Positions 1-8,279 of a DNA stretch of 64,000 bases are shown piece by piece (the first letter of the stretch is position 1; every line of letters begins with the position of its first letter). Both the position numbers and the translations under genes were made by a program. Under the pieces are notes generated by a model. It did no database searches and was not told the DNA's origin. It saw only the letters and a list, made by a program, of their open reading frames with translations. Source of the stretch: Arcobacter sp. (lineage in GTDB: Bacteria; Campylobacterota; Campylobacteria; Campylobacterales; Arcobacteraceae); the NCBI GenBank assembly GCA_002869535.1, contig PKUK01000008.1:664351-728350 (forward strand), in the 5' to 3' direction.

Positions 1-2
1 TT

Positions 3-761
3 TCAATAATGGCTTTATATATTTTAGCAAATGCATATGTAATTACTATTTTACAAGGGAATCTAAGCTCATCATTGTTCTTGGAAACAGTTCCTTTAAG
101 TGATCCATTTGCTGTTTTACAAATGTTTTTTGCAGGTGCCTTAATATCAACAAATATACTAGTAGGTGCATCAATAATAACACTCTTTTATTTTTTAGTT
201 GGTGGTAGAGTTTTTTGTTCATGGGTATGTCCAGTAAATATAATAACTGATTTAAGCTCATTTATTAGAAGAAAACTAGGATTTGATACTATACAAAAAA
301 AACAACCAGCTAGTAGAAATATGAGATATTGGGTTTTAGCTCTTACCCTTGTACTTTCAACAATCTTAGGATTGGGTGCATTTGAATTTATTTCACCAAT
401 ATCTATGGTTCACAGAGGTTTGGTTTTTGGTCTTGGATTTGGTTGGGCTGCAATGCTTATCATTTTTCTTTTTGATCTTTTTGTTTTAAAAAATGGATGG
501 TGTGGACATATTTGTCCTCTTGGTGGATTTTATTCACTTGTAGGAAAATATAGTTTTCTAAGAGTTGATCATAATCATGATAAGTGCACAGAGTGTATGA
601 AGTGTAAAGAAGTGTGCCATGAAAATCAGGTTTTATGGATGATTAAAAAAGAGTCTATTCCTGTGTTGTCTGGTGAGTGCACTAATTGTGCTAGATGTAT
701 TGAAGTTTGTGAAGATGACGCTTTAAATTTTTCAATAATCAATAGATTTGAAAAAAAATAG
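3..761 (+). CDS. napH: NapH, quinol dehydrogenase membrane subunit (5' end outside window)
   Basis: Membrane iron-sulfur protein that passes electrons from the quinol pool toward periplasmic nitrate reductase. The frame is open to the window edge, so the N-terminus is missing; the ATG at 9 lies inside the first membrane segment and is not the true start. Counting from that Met, about four hydrophobic segments are visible, with CxxxCP motifs at 70-75 and 165-170 and two ferredoxin-type 4Fe-4S motifs (CTECMKCKEVC at 193-203, CTNCARCIEVC at 224-234). napB follows after 9 bases. The order H-B-F-L-D is the usual epsilonproteobacterial nap arrangement; napA and napG would be expected just upstream. 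Confidence 0.93.
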   Translation, partial: SIMALYILANAYVITILQGNLSSSLFLETVPLSDPFAVLQMFFAGALISTNILVGASIITLFYFLVGGRVFCSWVCPVNIITDLSSFIRRKLGFDTIQKKQPASRNMRYWVLALTLVLSTILGLGAFEFISPISMVHRGLVFGLGFGWAAMLIIFLFDLFVLKNGWCGHICPLGGFYSLVGKYSFLRVDHNHDKCTECMKCKEVCHENQVLWMIKKESIPVLSGECTNCARCIEVCEDDALNFSIINRFEKK

Positions 762-770
762 GAGAAAAAA

Positions 771-1379
771 ATGAAAATTACTAAAATAGCTTTAGGGTTA
801 GCAACAGTAACTGCAATATTTGTTACAGGTTGTACAATAGCTCAAAAAACTTATTCTGAAGAGTCTTTAGGATTAAGAAAGGTAGATATTTATACTGAAA
901 ATAGTATTGTTCCAGATAAAACAGACTATACAAAACCTGCTGCTGGAGCATCAACAAAGATTGATAGAGCATTTGAAAATGCTCCTCCAATGATTTCACA
1001 TGATGTTGAAGGAATGTTACCAATAACAATAAATAATAATCAATGTATTGTTTGTCATGACCCAGCAGTTGCAGCTTCTATGGGAGCAGTTCCAGTTCCA
1101 TTGACTCACTTTACAGATTTAAGACCGCAAACTTCTTTAAATGAAAATGGTAAAATAGTAAAAGAGGGAAATGTTGTTGATAATACAAGTGATTTAAAAG
1201 TTCCAAAACAAAAAGAACTTGCTCATTTAGCAGGTGCAAGATTTAACTGTACTCAATGTCATGCTCCACAATCAGATACAAAATTGATTGTTGAAAATAA
1301 TTTTGAAGCTGATTTTAGAAAAGATGGTGATAACAAATCATCAAATTTAATAGATAATATCAATGAAGGTGTTAAATAA
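771..1379 (+). CDS. napB: NapB, di-heme cytochrome c subunit of periplasmic nitrate reductase
   Basis: Small electron-transfer subunit that feeds the NapA catalytic subunit in the periplasm. The 202-residue protein has two CxxCH heme c motifs (CIVCH at 92-96, CTQCH at 160-164) and family-typical histidines at 77, 113 and 152 that could be axial ligands. The N-terminus is a signal peptide whose cleavage region reads VTGC at 18-21, which looks like a lipobox, so the protein may be a lipoprotein rather than soluble. A ribosome-binding site (aggag) precedes the ATG. It sits 9 bases after napH and 3 before napF. Confidence 0.95.
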   Translation: MKITKIALGLATVTAIFVTGCTIAQKTYSEESLGLRKVDIYTENSIVPDKTDYTKPAAGASTKIDRAFENAPPMISHDVEGMLPITINNNQCIVCHDPAVAASMGAVPVPLTHFTDLRPQTSLNENGKIVKEGNVVDNTSDLKVPKQKELAHLAGARFNCTQCHAPQSDTKLIVENNFEADFRKDGDNKSSNLIDNINEGVK

Positions 1380-1382
1380 CTT

Positions 1383-1856
1383 ATGAAAAGAAGAGAGCTA
1401 TTTAGCTCTCTTGCTTCATCATTTAAAAATGAAAAGCAAGAGAAAGTAATACGTCCACCATATTATGATGATGAAGAACTCTTTTTAAAAGAGTGCATTA
1501 AATGTGAAGGCTTGTGTGCTGATGCTTGTGAAGTGAATATAATACTTATTCAAGATGACAAAACTCCAAAATTAGATTTTTCAAATAGTGGCTGTACATT
1601 TTGTGATGAGTGTGCAAAAGTATGTCCTAGTGAAGTTTTAAAACTTGAGTATAAAAAAAATATTAGTGCAAAAGTGGAAATAAATGTTTTAGAGTGTTTA
1701 AGTTGGAACCAAACTATGTGTTTTTCTTGTAAAGACCCATGTTTAGACGATGCAATAACTTTTTTAGGAATGTTTAGACCTGAGATAAATGACGCTTGTA
1801 CTTCATGTTGATTTTGTTTAAAAGTTTGTCCAACAAATGCAATTAAAATAGGATGA
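1383..1856 (+). pseudogene. napF: NapF, ferredoxin-type protein, interrupted by in-frame TGA
   Basis: Cytoplasmic ferredoxin-like protein of the nap system, thought to act in NapA maturation or electron supply. Read through, it has 157 residues with four cysteine groups: CIKCEGLCADAC, CTFCDECAKVC, CLSWNQTMCFSC and CTSC-stop-FCLKVCP. The TGA at 1809-1811 (codon 143 of 158) falls exactly where ferredoxin motifs have Gly (CxxCGxC), so GGA to TGA is the simplest explanation. After it the frame continues to a TGA at 1854-1856 that overlaps the napL start as ATGA, the normal spacing of an intact operon. As written, the last cluster would be lost. Confidence 0.85.
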
Positions 1857-2809
1857 AAATGAATATTTTAAAGATTTTATTTATACTGTTTTTAATATCT
1901 TCATTAAATGCCAATGAAGTATTGCCAACAAAAAGAGTTGATATAAGTGCAGGAGCAACTGACTTAGTAATAAGTGATAATAAACTATATGTATCAACAA
2001 AAGCAGGTATTGTAAATATTTTTAATTTAAATGATTTTAAGCTTCTATCAAATATTGCTATTGCCAAAACAAAAGACTTTATGGGAGAGATAAGTGATAG
2101 TAAAATATACTCCATAGATGTTTTAAAGGATAAAGTTTTAATATTATCTCAAGGTCAAAAAGGTGCAAGAAGAATTGATATTTTTCAAAATCAAAAATTG
2201 ATTAATATTATTTCTGATGAAAAAAGATTGTTTATTGCCCAAGCAAAATTTATAAATGAAAATGAAATTATATTTTCACTTTTAAGTAATGAACTACTCT
2301 TATATAATATGAGTACAAAAAAGTTTATCTACAATATACAAGTTAGTCAATCAAAGTTTTCATCTTTTGCATTAGATGAAAATAAAAAGAGAATTATAAT
2401 TGCAGATGAAAGTGGAAACTTAAAACTATATGATGTTCAAAATGGAAATTTGCTAAAAACATATAAAGGCCAAAATCTAGATAATGTATTTCAAGTTGAC
2501 TTTAAAAATGATAAAATACTAACAGCAGGGCAAGATAGAAGAGCTGTATTTTATTCAAAACTTGACACGTATTATAAAGAATCAAATTTTTTAATTTATT
2601 CTTCTGCTTTGAATTTTGATGGATCATTAGGAGCCTATGCTTCAAATGAAAACAGTGATGTAACTATTTTTGATACATCGTCAAAAAAGAATTTATTTAA
2701 ATTAAAAAAAAATAAAATGACACTTACTAAAATTTTATTTATAAATAACAATGAAGTTTTAGTTGCAAGTGATGATAAAACAATAAATTATTATAAATTA
2801 AAGGAATAA
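1853..2809 (+). CDS. napL: NapL-like periplasmic beta-propeller protein
   Basis: Accessory protein of epsilonproteobacterial nap operons with no settled biochemical function. The 318-residue product starts with a signal peptide (hydrophobic residues 4-18, cleavage probably after SLNA) and then has repeated strands with WD/PQQ-like blade character, for instance ISAGATDLVISDNKLYVS and KLYDVQNGNLLKTYKG. The ATG overlaps the end of the extended napF frame by four bases and the gene ends one base before napD, so it is co-transcribed. The name rests mainly on gene order and propeller-like sequence. Confidence 0.8.
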   Translation: MKMNILKILFILFLISSLNANEVLPTKRVDISAGATDLVISDNKLYVSTKAGIVNIFNLNDFKLLSNIAIAKTKDFMGEISDSKIYSIDVLKDKVLILSQGQKGARRIDIFQNQKLINIISDEKRLFIAQAKFINENEIIFSLLSNELLLYNMSTKKFIYNIQVSQSKFSSFALDENKKRIIIADESGNLKLYDVQNGNLLKTYKGQNLDNVFQVDFKNDKILTAGQDRRAVFYSKLDTYYKESNFLIYSSALNFDGSLGAYASNENSDVTIFDTSSKKNLFKLKKNKMTLTKILFINNNEVLVASDDKTINYYKLKE

Positions 2810-2810
2810 A

Positions 2811-3194
2811 ATGAACATTTCAAGTATTGTAGTTCAAACACTACCAAAATTTTTAGATACAGTTTTAGAAGAGATAAAAAGTTGTAAAGCCTGTGATTAT
2901 CATATGCATGATGAAAAAGGAAGAATTATAATTACAATTGAAGGTGAAAATGTAAACCAAGAGTTAGAAAAGCTAAGAGTAATAGAAGCAATTCCACATG
3001 TAATAAGTGCTGATATGCAAATGGCATATAGTGAGGATGAACTTAATGAAAATATTGATGTTCTTAAAAACTCTGATGCTGTTCCATCTATGTTAAATGA
3101 TGAAAATAAAGATCCAAATAAAATAATTTATAATGGAGATTTAAAGAAAAAAGATATCTATGGGTTTGCAAAACACTTAGAAAATAATAAATAA
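2811..3194 (+). CDS. napD: NapD, chaperone for NapA
   Basis: Cytoplasmic chaperone that binds the twin-arginine signal of the NapA catalytic subunit before export. The first 80 or so residues match the NapD fold: MNISSIVVQT at the N-terminus, then the strand GRIIITIEGEN and the stretch IEAIPHVISADMQMAYSEDE. At 127 residues it is longer than many NapD proteins (about 80-90), with an extra acidic, lysine-rich tail. It begins one base after the napL stop and ends the operon, followed by an AT-rich gap with a candidate terminator. Confidence 0.88.
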   Translation: MNISSIVVQTLPKFLDTVLEEIKSCKACDYHMHDEKGRIIITIEGENVNQELEKLRVIEAIPHVISADMQMAYSEDELNENIDVLKNSDAVPSMLNDENKDPNKIIYNGDLKKKDIYGFAKHLENNK

Positions 3195-3276
3195 AGACTC
3201 TTCTTTTACCAAATTAAAATAAATTATTTTAATTTTCTACATAGCCCTAAAGCTAGGAATAACCCTCTATCTTATA

Positions 3277-3309
3277 TAAAAAAAGTTTAATTAAATTAAC
3301 CTTTTTTTA
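3277..3309 (+). terminator. Candidate terminator after napD
   Basis: An A-run, an imperfect AT-rich inverted repeat (about AAAAAAAGTTTAATT / ATTAACCTTTTTTT) and a T-run form a weak intrinsic terminator. The rest of the 3195-3422 gap holds no ORF. An AT-rich stretch near 3345-3375 may hold the aapJ promoter, but I see no clear -10 box. Confidence 0.4.
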
Positions 3310-3422
3310 TATTATTTAAATTTATTAAAAACTGGTTAAAAAATATACAGCTTTGCTATTCTAATGCTACGTAATTCATGTAAAATTTTCTTTGACTCAA
3401 ATAAAATACAAAAGGATTTGAA

Positions 3423-4439
3423 ATGAAATTACTAAAGACGCTATCTCTAAGTGTTGCTGCTATTGCACTTGCAACAACTGTATCATCTGCTGATACATTA
3501 GAAACAACAATGAAAAATGGTAAATTAAGCTGTGGACTAAATACAGGTCTACCAGGATTTGCATCTCCTGACTAATCTGGAGTTTGGAAAGGATTAGATG
3601 TTGATATTTGTAAAGCTGTTGCAGCTGCTGTTTTAGGTGATGCATCAAAAGTTAAATATTCTCATTTAAATGCAAAAGAGAGATTTACGGCATTACAAAG
3701 TGGTGAAATTGATGTATTAGCAAGAAACACAACTTGGACTGCAACTAGAGATACTTCATTAGGTTTAAACTTTACAGGTGTGAACTATTATGATGGTCAA
3801 GGTTTCTTAGTTTCAAAAAAACTTGGTGTTAAATCAGCTAAAGAATTAAGTGGAGCAACTTTTTGTATTCAAGCAGGAACTACTACTGAACTTAACTTAA
3901 CTGATTATTTCAAAGCTAATAAAATGGAATATACTCCTATTACTTATGATACTTCTGCACAATCAATTGAAGGTTTTGAAGCTGGTAGATGTGATGCTTT
4001 AACTTCTGATGCATCACAATTATATGGATTAAGAACTACTCTTAAAAATCCAGATTCAGCTATTGTACTTCCTGAAATTATTTCAAAAGAGCCTTTAGGA
4101 CCTGTTGTTAGACAAGGTGATGATGTATGGTTTAATATCGTTAAATGGACTCAAATTGCAATGTTAAATGCTGAAGAATTAGGTGTAAACTCTGCAAATG
4201 TTGATGAAATGTTAGAGAGTAAAAACCCAAATGTTCAAAGATTACTTGGTGTTACTGGTGATATTGGTAAAAACCTTGGATTAGATCCTAAATGGGCATA
4301 CAATGTTATTAAACAAGTTGGTAATTATGGTGAATCATTTGATAGAAATGTTGGAAAAGATTCTCCACTTGGAATTGCTAGAGGATTAAATGCTCTATGG
4401 AAAGATGGTGGGCTTCAATATGGAGCACCTATTAGATAA
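3423..4439 (+). pseudogene. aapJ: General L-amino acid ABC transporter, periplasmic binding protein, interrupted by in-frame TAA
   Basis: Solute-binding protein of a polar amino acid ABC importer. The ATG at 3423 has an AAAGG site upstream and begins a signal peptide ending about SSADTLE. The AapJ-like sequence GLNTGLPGFASPD is followed by TAA at 3573-3575 (codon 51 of 339), and the same frame resumes with SGVWKGLDVDICKAVA and runs to 4439 (338 residues when read through). Conserved stretches after the stop include ERFTALQSGEIDVLARNTTW, FCIQAGTTTE and the closing GLNALWKDGGLQY. A fragment from the next in-frame ATG would lack the signal peptide. The genes for both permeases and the ATPase follow and are intact. 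Confidence 0.88.
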
Positions 4440-4474
4440 TTAAAGTTTAATACTTACAAAAAACTATTTAATAG

Positions 4475-4507
4475 AAAAAAAGGGGAAGTTATTCTTCCCC
4501 TTTTTTG
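4475..4507 (+). terminator. Hairpin between aapJ and aapQ
   Basis: The stem AAAAGGGGAAG / CTTCCCCTTTT with loop TTATT is followed by a run of T, a strong intrinsic terminator. Because aapQ, aapM and aapP continue in the same direction, it probably works as a partial terminator that keeps the binding protein more abundant than the membrane parts. Confidence 0.8.
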
Positions 4508-4523
4508 ATTATAAGGTTAAAAG

Positions 4524-5708
4524 ATGAATAAACACAAAAAAAAAGTTCAACCTTCCGTTGCTTTTTATAATAACCCAGACAATAGAGCAATAATTTATCA
4601 AATAATTGCGCTTGCAGGTATATTTTTATTTACATATTTTGTTTTAAATAATATGTTTATAAATATAGAAAAACGTGGGATTAATACAGGATTTGATTTT
4701 TTAGGTGCAGAAGCAGGATTTGGTATCATAACAACGCTAATTCCATATGATGAATCTGATTCACATGGTAGAGTATTTATTATAGGTATTTTAAATACAC
4801 TTTTAGTATCAGGAATTGGTATATTCTTTTCAACAATTATTGGATTATTAGTTGGGATTGGAAGATTATCAAAAAACTACATGGTTGCTAAACTCTCTTT
4901 AATTTATGTAGAGACTTTTAGAAATATCCCAATATTGCTACAAATCCTATTTTGGTACAATGTTGTATTAGCCGCACTCCCAGGACCAAGACAATCTATG
5001 TCTTATTTAGATGCATTTTTCTTAAATAATAGGGGATTATATATTCCAAGACCTATTTTAGAAAGTGGATTTAGTTTTGTCATCGTAGCTTTTATTCTAG
5101 CAATAGCAGCTGTTTTTTATCTTGCTAAATGGTCAACAAAAAAGCATGATGAGACAGGTGAAGAATTTCCAATTTTTTGGATATCTTTAATTATACTAAT
5201 AGCAAGTCCTTGTCTAGTATACTTTATAGCAGGTACTCCTGCATCATTAGAATATGCACAACTACAAGGTTTTAACTTTAAAGGTGGCTGGAGTCTAACA
5301 CCAGAACTTTTAGCTCTATCTTTTGCCCTTAGTATTTATCCAGCAACTTATATAGCAGAAGCTGTAAGAGCTGGAATTGAAGCAGTTCCTAAAGGTCAAA
5401 AAGAAGCAGCAAGTGCATTGGGACTTAAAGACTACATAATCTTAAGAAAAGTTGTTCTTCCTCAAGCACTAAGAGTTATTATTCCCCCTGTTATTAATCA
5501 ATATTTAAACTTGATGAAAAACTCATCTCTTGCAACAGCGATTGGTTATCCAGAACTTGTAACAATATTTGCAGGAACATCTCTTAATCAAGTTGGTCAA
5601 GCAATAGAAATCATTTTAATGACAATGGCTGTATATTTAACTATTAGTATTGTTATTTCTTTAGTAATGAATATTTTTAATGCAAAAATGCAAATAAAGG
5701 AGAGATAA
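4524..5708 (+). CDS. aapQ: General L-amino acid ABC transporter permease AapQ
   Basis: First membrane subunit of the amino acid importer. It has 394 residues, the long form typical of AapQ as opposed to the roughly 220 residues of HisQ types. An N-terminal membrane segment near 25-45 precedes the permease domain. The EAA loop in the second half reads IEAVPKGQKEAASALGLKD, the site that contacts the ATPase AapP. It starts 17 bases after the terminator hairpin and its TAA shares one base with the aapM ATG (TAATG), indicating translational coupling. Confidence 0.93.
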   Translation: MNKHKKKVQPSVAFYNNPDNRAIIYQIIALAGIFLFTYFVLNNMFINIEKRGINTGFDFLGAEAGFGIITTLIPYDESDSHGRVFIIGILNTLLVSGIGIFFSTIIGLLVGIGRLSKNYMVAKLSLIYVETFRNIPILLQILFWYNVVLAALPGPRQSMSYLDAFFLNNRGLYIPRPILESGFSFVIVAFILAIAAVFYLAKWSTKKHDETGEEFPIFWISLIILIASPCLVYFIAGTPASLEYAQLQGFNFKGGWSLTPELLALSFALSIYPATYIAEAVRAGIEAVPKGQKEAASALGLKDYIILRKVVLPQALRVIIPPVINQYLNLMKNSSLATAIGYPELVTIFAGTSLNQVGQAIEIILMTMAVYLTISIVISLVMNIFNAKMQIKER

Positions 5709-6784
5709 TGGCAACTTATAAAACACTACAAGCAAAACCAGCTCCTTTAGGAGCTAAAGGTCCAATAAAATGGATAAGAGAAAATCTTTTTCCATCAATA
5801 ACTAGTTCTATTTTAACTATTTTGTCTCTTATGTTAATCATGTACACTCTTCCACCTCTATTAGATTGGATGATTTTTGATGCTACTTGGAGTGGAACAA
5901 AAGAAGAGATTACAAAAGATGGTGCAAGATGGATTTTTATTTATGAAAAATTTAACCAATTTATTTATGGATTTTATCCAGAAGATTCCTACTGGAGACC
6001 AAATCTTATATTAGTTCTTTTTGTAGCTTCAATCATAGGATTTAAAAAAATTGCAAATATAAAAATTAAAGCAGCCATTGTACTTTTATTTCCAATAATT
6101 TCTTTTATATTAATCTATGGAGGATTTGGACTTGAAGTAGTTCCCACAACCAAATGGGGTGGACTATTACTTACTATTGTTGTAGCTGCTGTTGGTATTG
6201 TTGTTTCTTTTCCTATAGGGATATTATTTGCACTTGGTCGACAATCTAAAATGCCAATAATTAAAACAATAAGTGTAATGTATATTGAGTTTATTAGAGG
6301 GGTACCTTTAATTACCTTACTATTTATGTCTTCTGTTATTCTTCCTCTATTTTTTCCAGAAGGTATAACTTTTGACAAGTTATTAAGAGCATTGATTGGT
6401 ATTACACTTTTCCAAGCTGCGTATATTGCAGAAGTTGTAAGAGGTGGTTTACAGGCTATTCCTAAAGGGCAATATGAAGCGGCTGATTCAATTGGACTTT
6501 CATATTGGCAAGCTATGGGAATGGTTATTCTTCCACAAGCACTTAAAATTTCAATTCCAAATATTGTTGGTTCGTTTGTTGCTTTATTTAAAGATACAAC
6601 CCTTGTACTAATTATTGGGTTATTTGATGTTTTAGCAATGGTAACATTAACAACAACTGATCCAAATTGGTTAGGATTTGAAACAGAAGGTTATGTTTTT
6701 ATAACCATGCTTTATTGGATTATTTGTTTTAGTATGTCGAAATACGCACAATCAGTAGAAAATAGATTTAATACTGAACATTAA
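5708..6784 (+). CDS. aapM: General L-amino acid ABC transporter permease AapM
   Basis: Second membrane subunit of the importer, 358 residues. Several hydrophobic segments flank a long periplasmic loop, and the permease domain begins near residue 150 (LLLTIVVAAVGIVVSFPIGI). The EAA loop is LQAIPKGQYEAADSIGLSY. The N-terminus (LGAKGPIKWIRENLFPS) resembles other AapM proteins. The one-base overlap with aapQ and the 18-base gap to aapP place it in the aapJQMP operon. Confidence 0.93.
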   Translation: MATYKTLQAKPAPLGAKGPIKWIRENLFPSITSSILTILSLMLIMYTLPPLLDWMIFDATWSGTKEEITKDGARWIFIYEKFNQFIYGFYPEDSYWRPNLILVLFVASIIGFKKIANIKIKAAIVLLFPIISFILIYGGFGLEVVPTTKWGGLLLTIVVAAVGIVVSFPIGILFALGRQSKMPIIKTISVMYIEFIRGVPLITLLFMSSVILPLFFPEGITFDKLLRALIGITLFQAAYIAEVVRGGLQAIPKGQYEAADSIGLSYWQAMGMVILPQALKISIPNIVGSFVALFKDTTLVLIIGLFDVLAMVTLTTTDPNWLGFETEGYVFITMLYWIICFSMSKYAQSVENRFNTEH

Positions 6785-6802
6785 TAAAAATAGGAAAAGA
6801 TT

Positions 6803-7549
6803 ATGAGTAATACGGATTATATGATAGAAATGACTAATGTTAATAAGTGGTATGGAGATTTCCATGTACTAAAAGATATTAATTTAAAAGTAAAAAAAGG
6901 TGAAAAAATTGTTATTTGTGGACCTTCTGGTTCTGGAAAGTCAACAACAATACGATGTATGAATAGACTAGAAAGCTTTCAAGAGGGTGAAATGTATGTG
7001 GCTGGTTTAGAGTTAACTGAAGATGTTAAGAGAATTAGAGAGATAAGAACTCATGTTGGAATGGTTTTTCAACATTTTAATCTTTTCCCTCATCTTTCAA
7101 TTTTAGAAAATCTTATTTTAGCTCCAACTTGGGTAACAAAAATACCAAGAAAACAAGCAATTGAAACTGCAATGTATTATTTAGAAAGAGTTAAAATTGC
7201 AGAACAAGCACATAAGTTTCCAAATCAATTGTCAGGTGGGCAACAACAAAGAGTTGCAATAGCAAGATGTCTATGTATCAATCCTGATATTATGCTATTT
7301 GATGAACCAACTTCTGCACTAGATCCAGAGATGATTGGAGAAGTTCTTGATGTTATGACAGAACTTGCAGAAGAAGGTATTACAATGGTTTGTGTAACAC
7401 ATGAAATGGGATTTGCAAAAAAAGTAGCAGACAGAGTTATTTTTATGGATGAGGGACAAATTGTTGAAGAAAATACTCCAACAGAATTTTTTGATAATCC
7501 TCAATCTGATAGATTAAAACTATTCTTAGAGCAAATTTTAGATCATTAA
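6803..7549 (+). CDS. aapP: Amino acid ABC transporter ATP-binding protein AapP
   Basis: Cytoplasmic ATPase that powers the AapQM permease. The 248-residue protein shows Walker A (GPSGSGKST), the Q-loop ([11 protein letters not shown]), signature motif ([15 protein letters not shown]), Walker B ([12 protein letters not shown]) and the switch histidine ([15 protein letters not shown]), all intact. The length is normal for the HisP/GlnQ/AapP group. A GGAAAAG site lies just before the ATG. It ends the operon, followed by a hairpin shared with the convergent lysE gene. Confidence 0.95.
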   Translation: MSNTDYMIEMTNVNKWYGDFHVLKDINLKVKKGEKIVICGPSGSGKSTTIRCMNRLESFQEGEMYVAGLELTEDVKRIREIRTHVGMVFQHFNLFPHLSILENLILAPTWVTKIPRKQAIETAMYYLERVKIAEQAHKFPNQLSGGQQQRVAIARCLCINPDIMLFDEPTSALDPEMIGEVLDVMTELAEEGITMVCVTHEMGFAKKVADRVIFMDEGQIVEENTPTEFFDNPQSDRLKLFLEQILDH

Positions 7550-7566
7550 TAATTAGACTTCTTTTT

Positions 7567-7606
7567 AGTAGCAAATACTTTTTCTTATGAGGTATTTGCT
7601 ATTTTT
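7567..7606. terminator. Terminator between aapP and the convergent lysE gene
   Basis: A perfect ten-base inverted repeat, TAGCAAATAC at 7569-7578 and GTATTTGCTA at 7592-7601, is followed by TTTTT on the plus strand. It lies 19 bases after aapP and just before the minus-strand lysE stop, so it probably terminates aapP transcription and may serve both strands. Confidence 0.7.
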
Positions 7607-7611
7607 AATTC

Positions 7612-8241
7612 TTAGCTTAGAGCCAACCAAACTCCTATTCCTATCATCATAGAACCGGCAATTTTATTTAAAAGCTTTACATTTGAACTATTTTGTAATA
7701 GCTTCCTAAGTGTACTTCCTCCACTTGCATAGATAATCAAGCAAGAAAACTCCAATAAAAGTATAAGAAATATTAAAACACTAAGCTGTGGCATATAAGG
7801 TAACTTTTCATCTATAAAAGGTGGCAATAATGCAATAAAAAAAGCCCAGCCTTTAGGATTTGCTATTGCTGTTACAAAGCCTTGAATTGCAAGATTTTTT
7901 TTTGATACATTGAAACTACACCCCTCTAAATTTAAAGCCATTTTACCACGAGATAACCACATGGTTATTCCTAAATAGATTAAATATGCTCCTCCACAAT
8001 ACTTTAAAATAAGAAAAATAGTTGGATTTGTAAGCATTATTGTTGCAACACCAATTACTGATGATATTGCAACTAAAGCTACACCCAAAAGTTCCCCTGC
8101 CATCATATACATTGTTTTTTTTAAACCAATACTCATACCCATACTTAAAGATAGAGTCATGCACATTCCAGGAGTAATAGATACAAAAAAGAAAGTTGGT
8201 ATGAAAATTGCTAAAATTGATAAATTAATATACTCTAAAAT
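7612..8241 (-). CDS. LysE-family exporter with apparent ATT start
   Basis: Inner-membrane exporter of the LysE/RhtB family, exporting amino acids or related small molecules. The first ATG in frame (8166) would drop the first transmembrane helix. The frame extends upstream through LEYINLSILAIFIPTFFF and the family motif VSITPG to an ATT codon at 8241-8239. That codon sits six bases after an AAGGA site and downstream of a TATAAT box at 8264-8259, exactly where ATG would be expected. Extended length is 209 residues, normal for the family (about 205). ATT is a very rare start, so this gene may be poorly translated or the base may be an error. Confidence 0.82.
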   Translation of the reverse strand: MLEYINLSILAIFIPTFFFVSITPGMCMTLSLSMGMSIGLKKTMYMMAGELLGVALVAISSVIGVATIMLTNPTIFLILKYCGGAYLIYLGITMWLSRGKMALNLEGCSFNVSKKNLAIQGFVTAIANPKGWAFFIALLPPFIDEKLPYMPQLSVLIFLILLLEFSCLIIYASGGSTLRKLLQNSSNVKLLNKIAGSMMIGIGVWLALS

Positions 8242-8258
8242 TAGAAATCCTTTTAAAA

Positions 8259-8264
8259 ATTATA
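8259..8264 (-). promoter_or_regulatory. -10 box of lysE
   Basis: TATAAT on the minus strand, 18 bases before the ATT codon at 8241, with an AAGGA ribosome-binding site in between. This arrangement supports the upstream start rather than the internal ATG at 8166. Confidence 0.5.
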
Positions 8265-8279
8265 CTCTTATTATATTAC

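Noticed and set aside
1806-1814. Selenocysteine at the napF TGA
   Set aside because: The position is Gly in the ferredoxin motif rather than a redox Cys, and other genes are broken by TAA and TAG, which cannot encode selenocysteine.
3423-4439. aapJ as a separate short ORF starting at 3780
   Set aside because: The upstream frame contains the signal peptide and conserved AapJ sequence, so the short ORF is only the remainder after the in-frame stop.
7943-8164. Second minus-strand ORF within lysE
   Set aside because: It is a shifted frame of the LysE gene with low-complexity Asn/Cys/Tyr composition.
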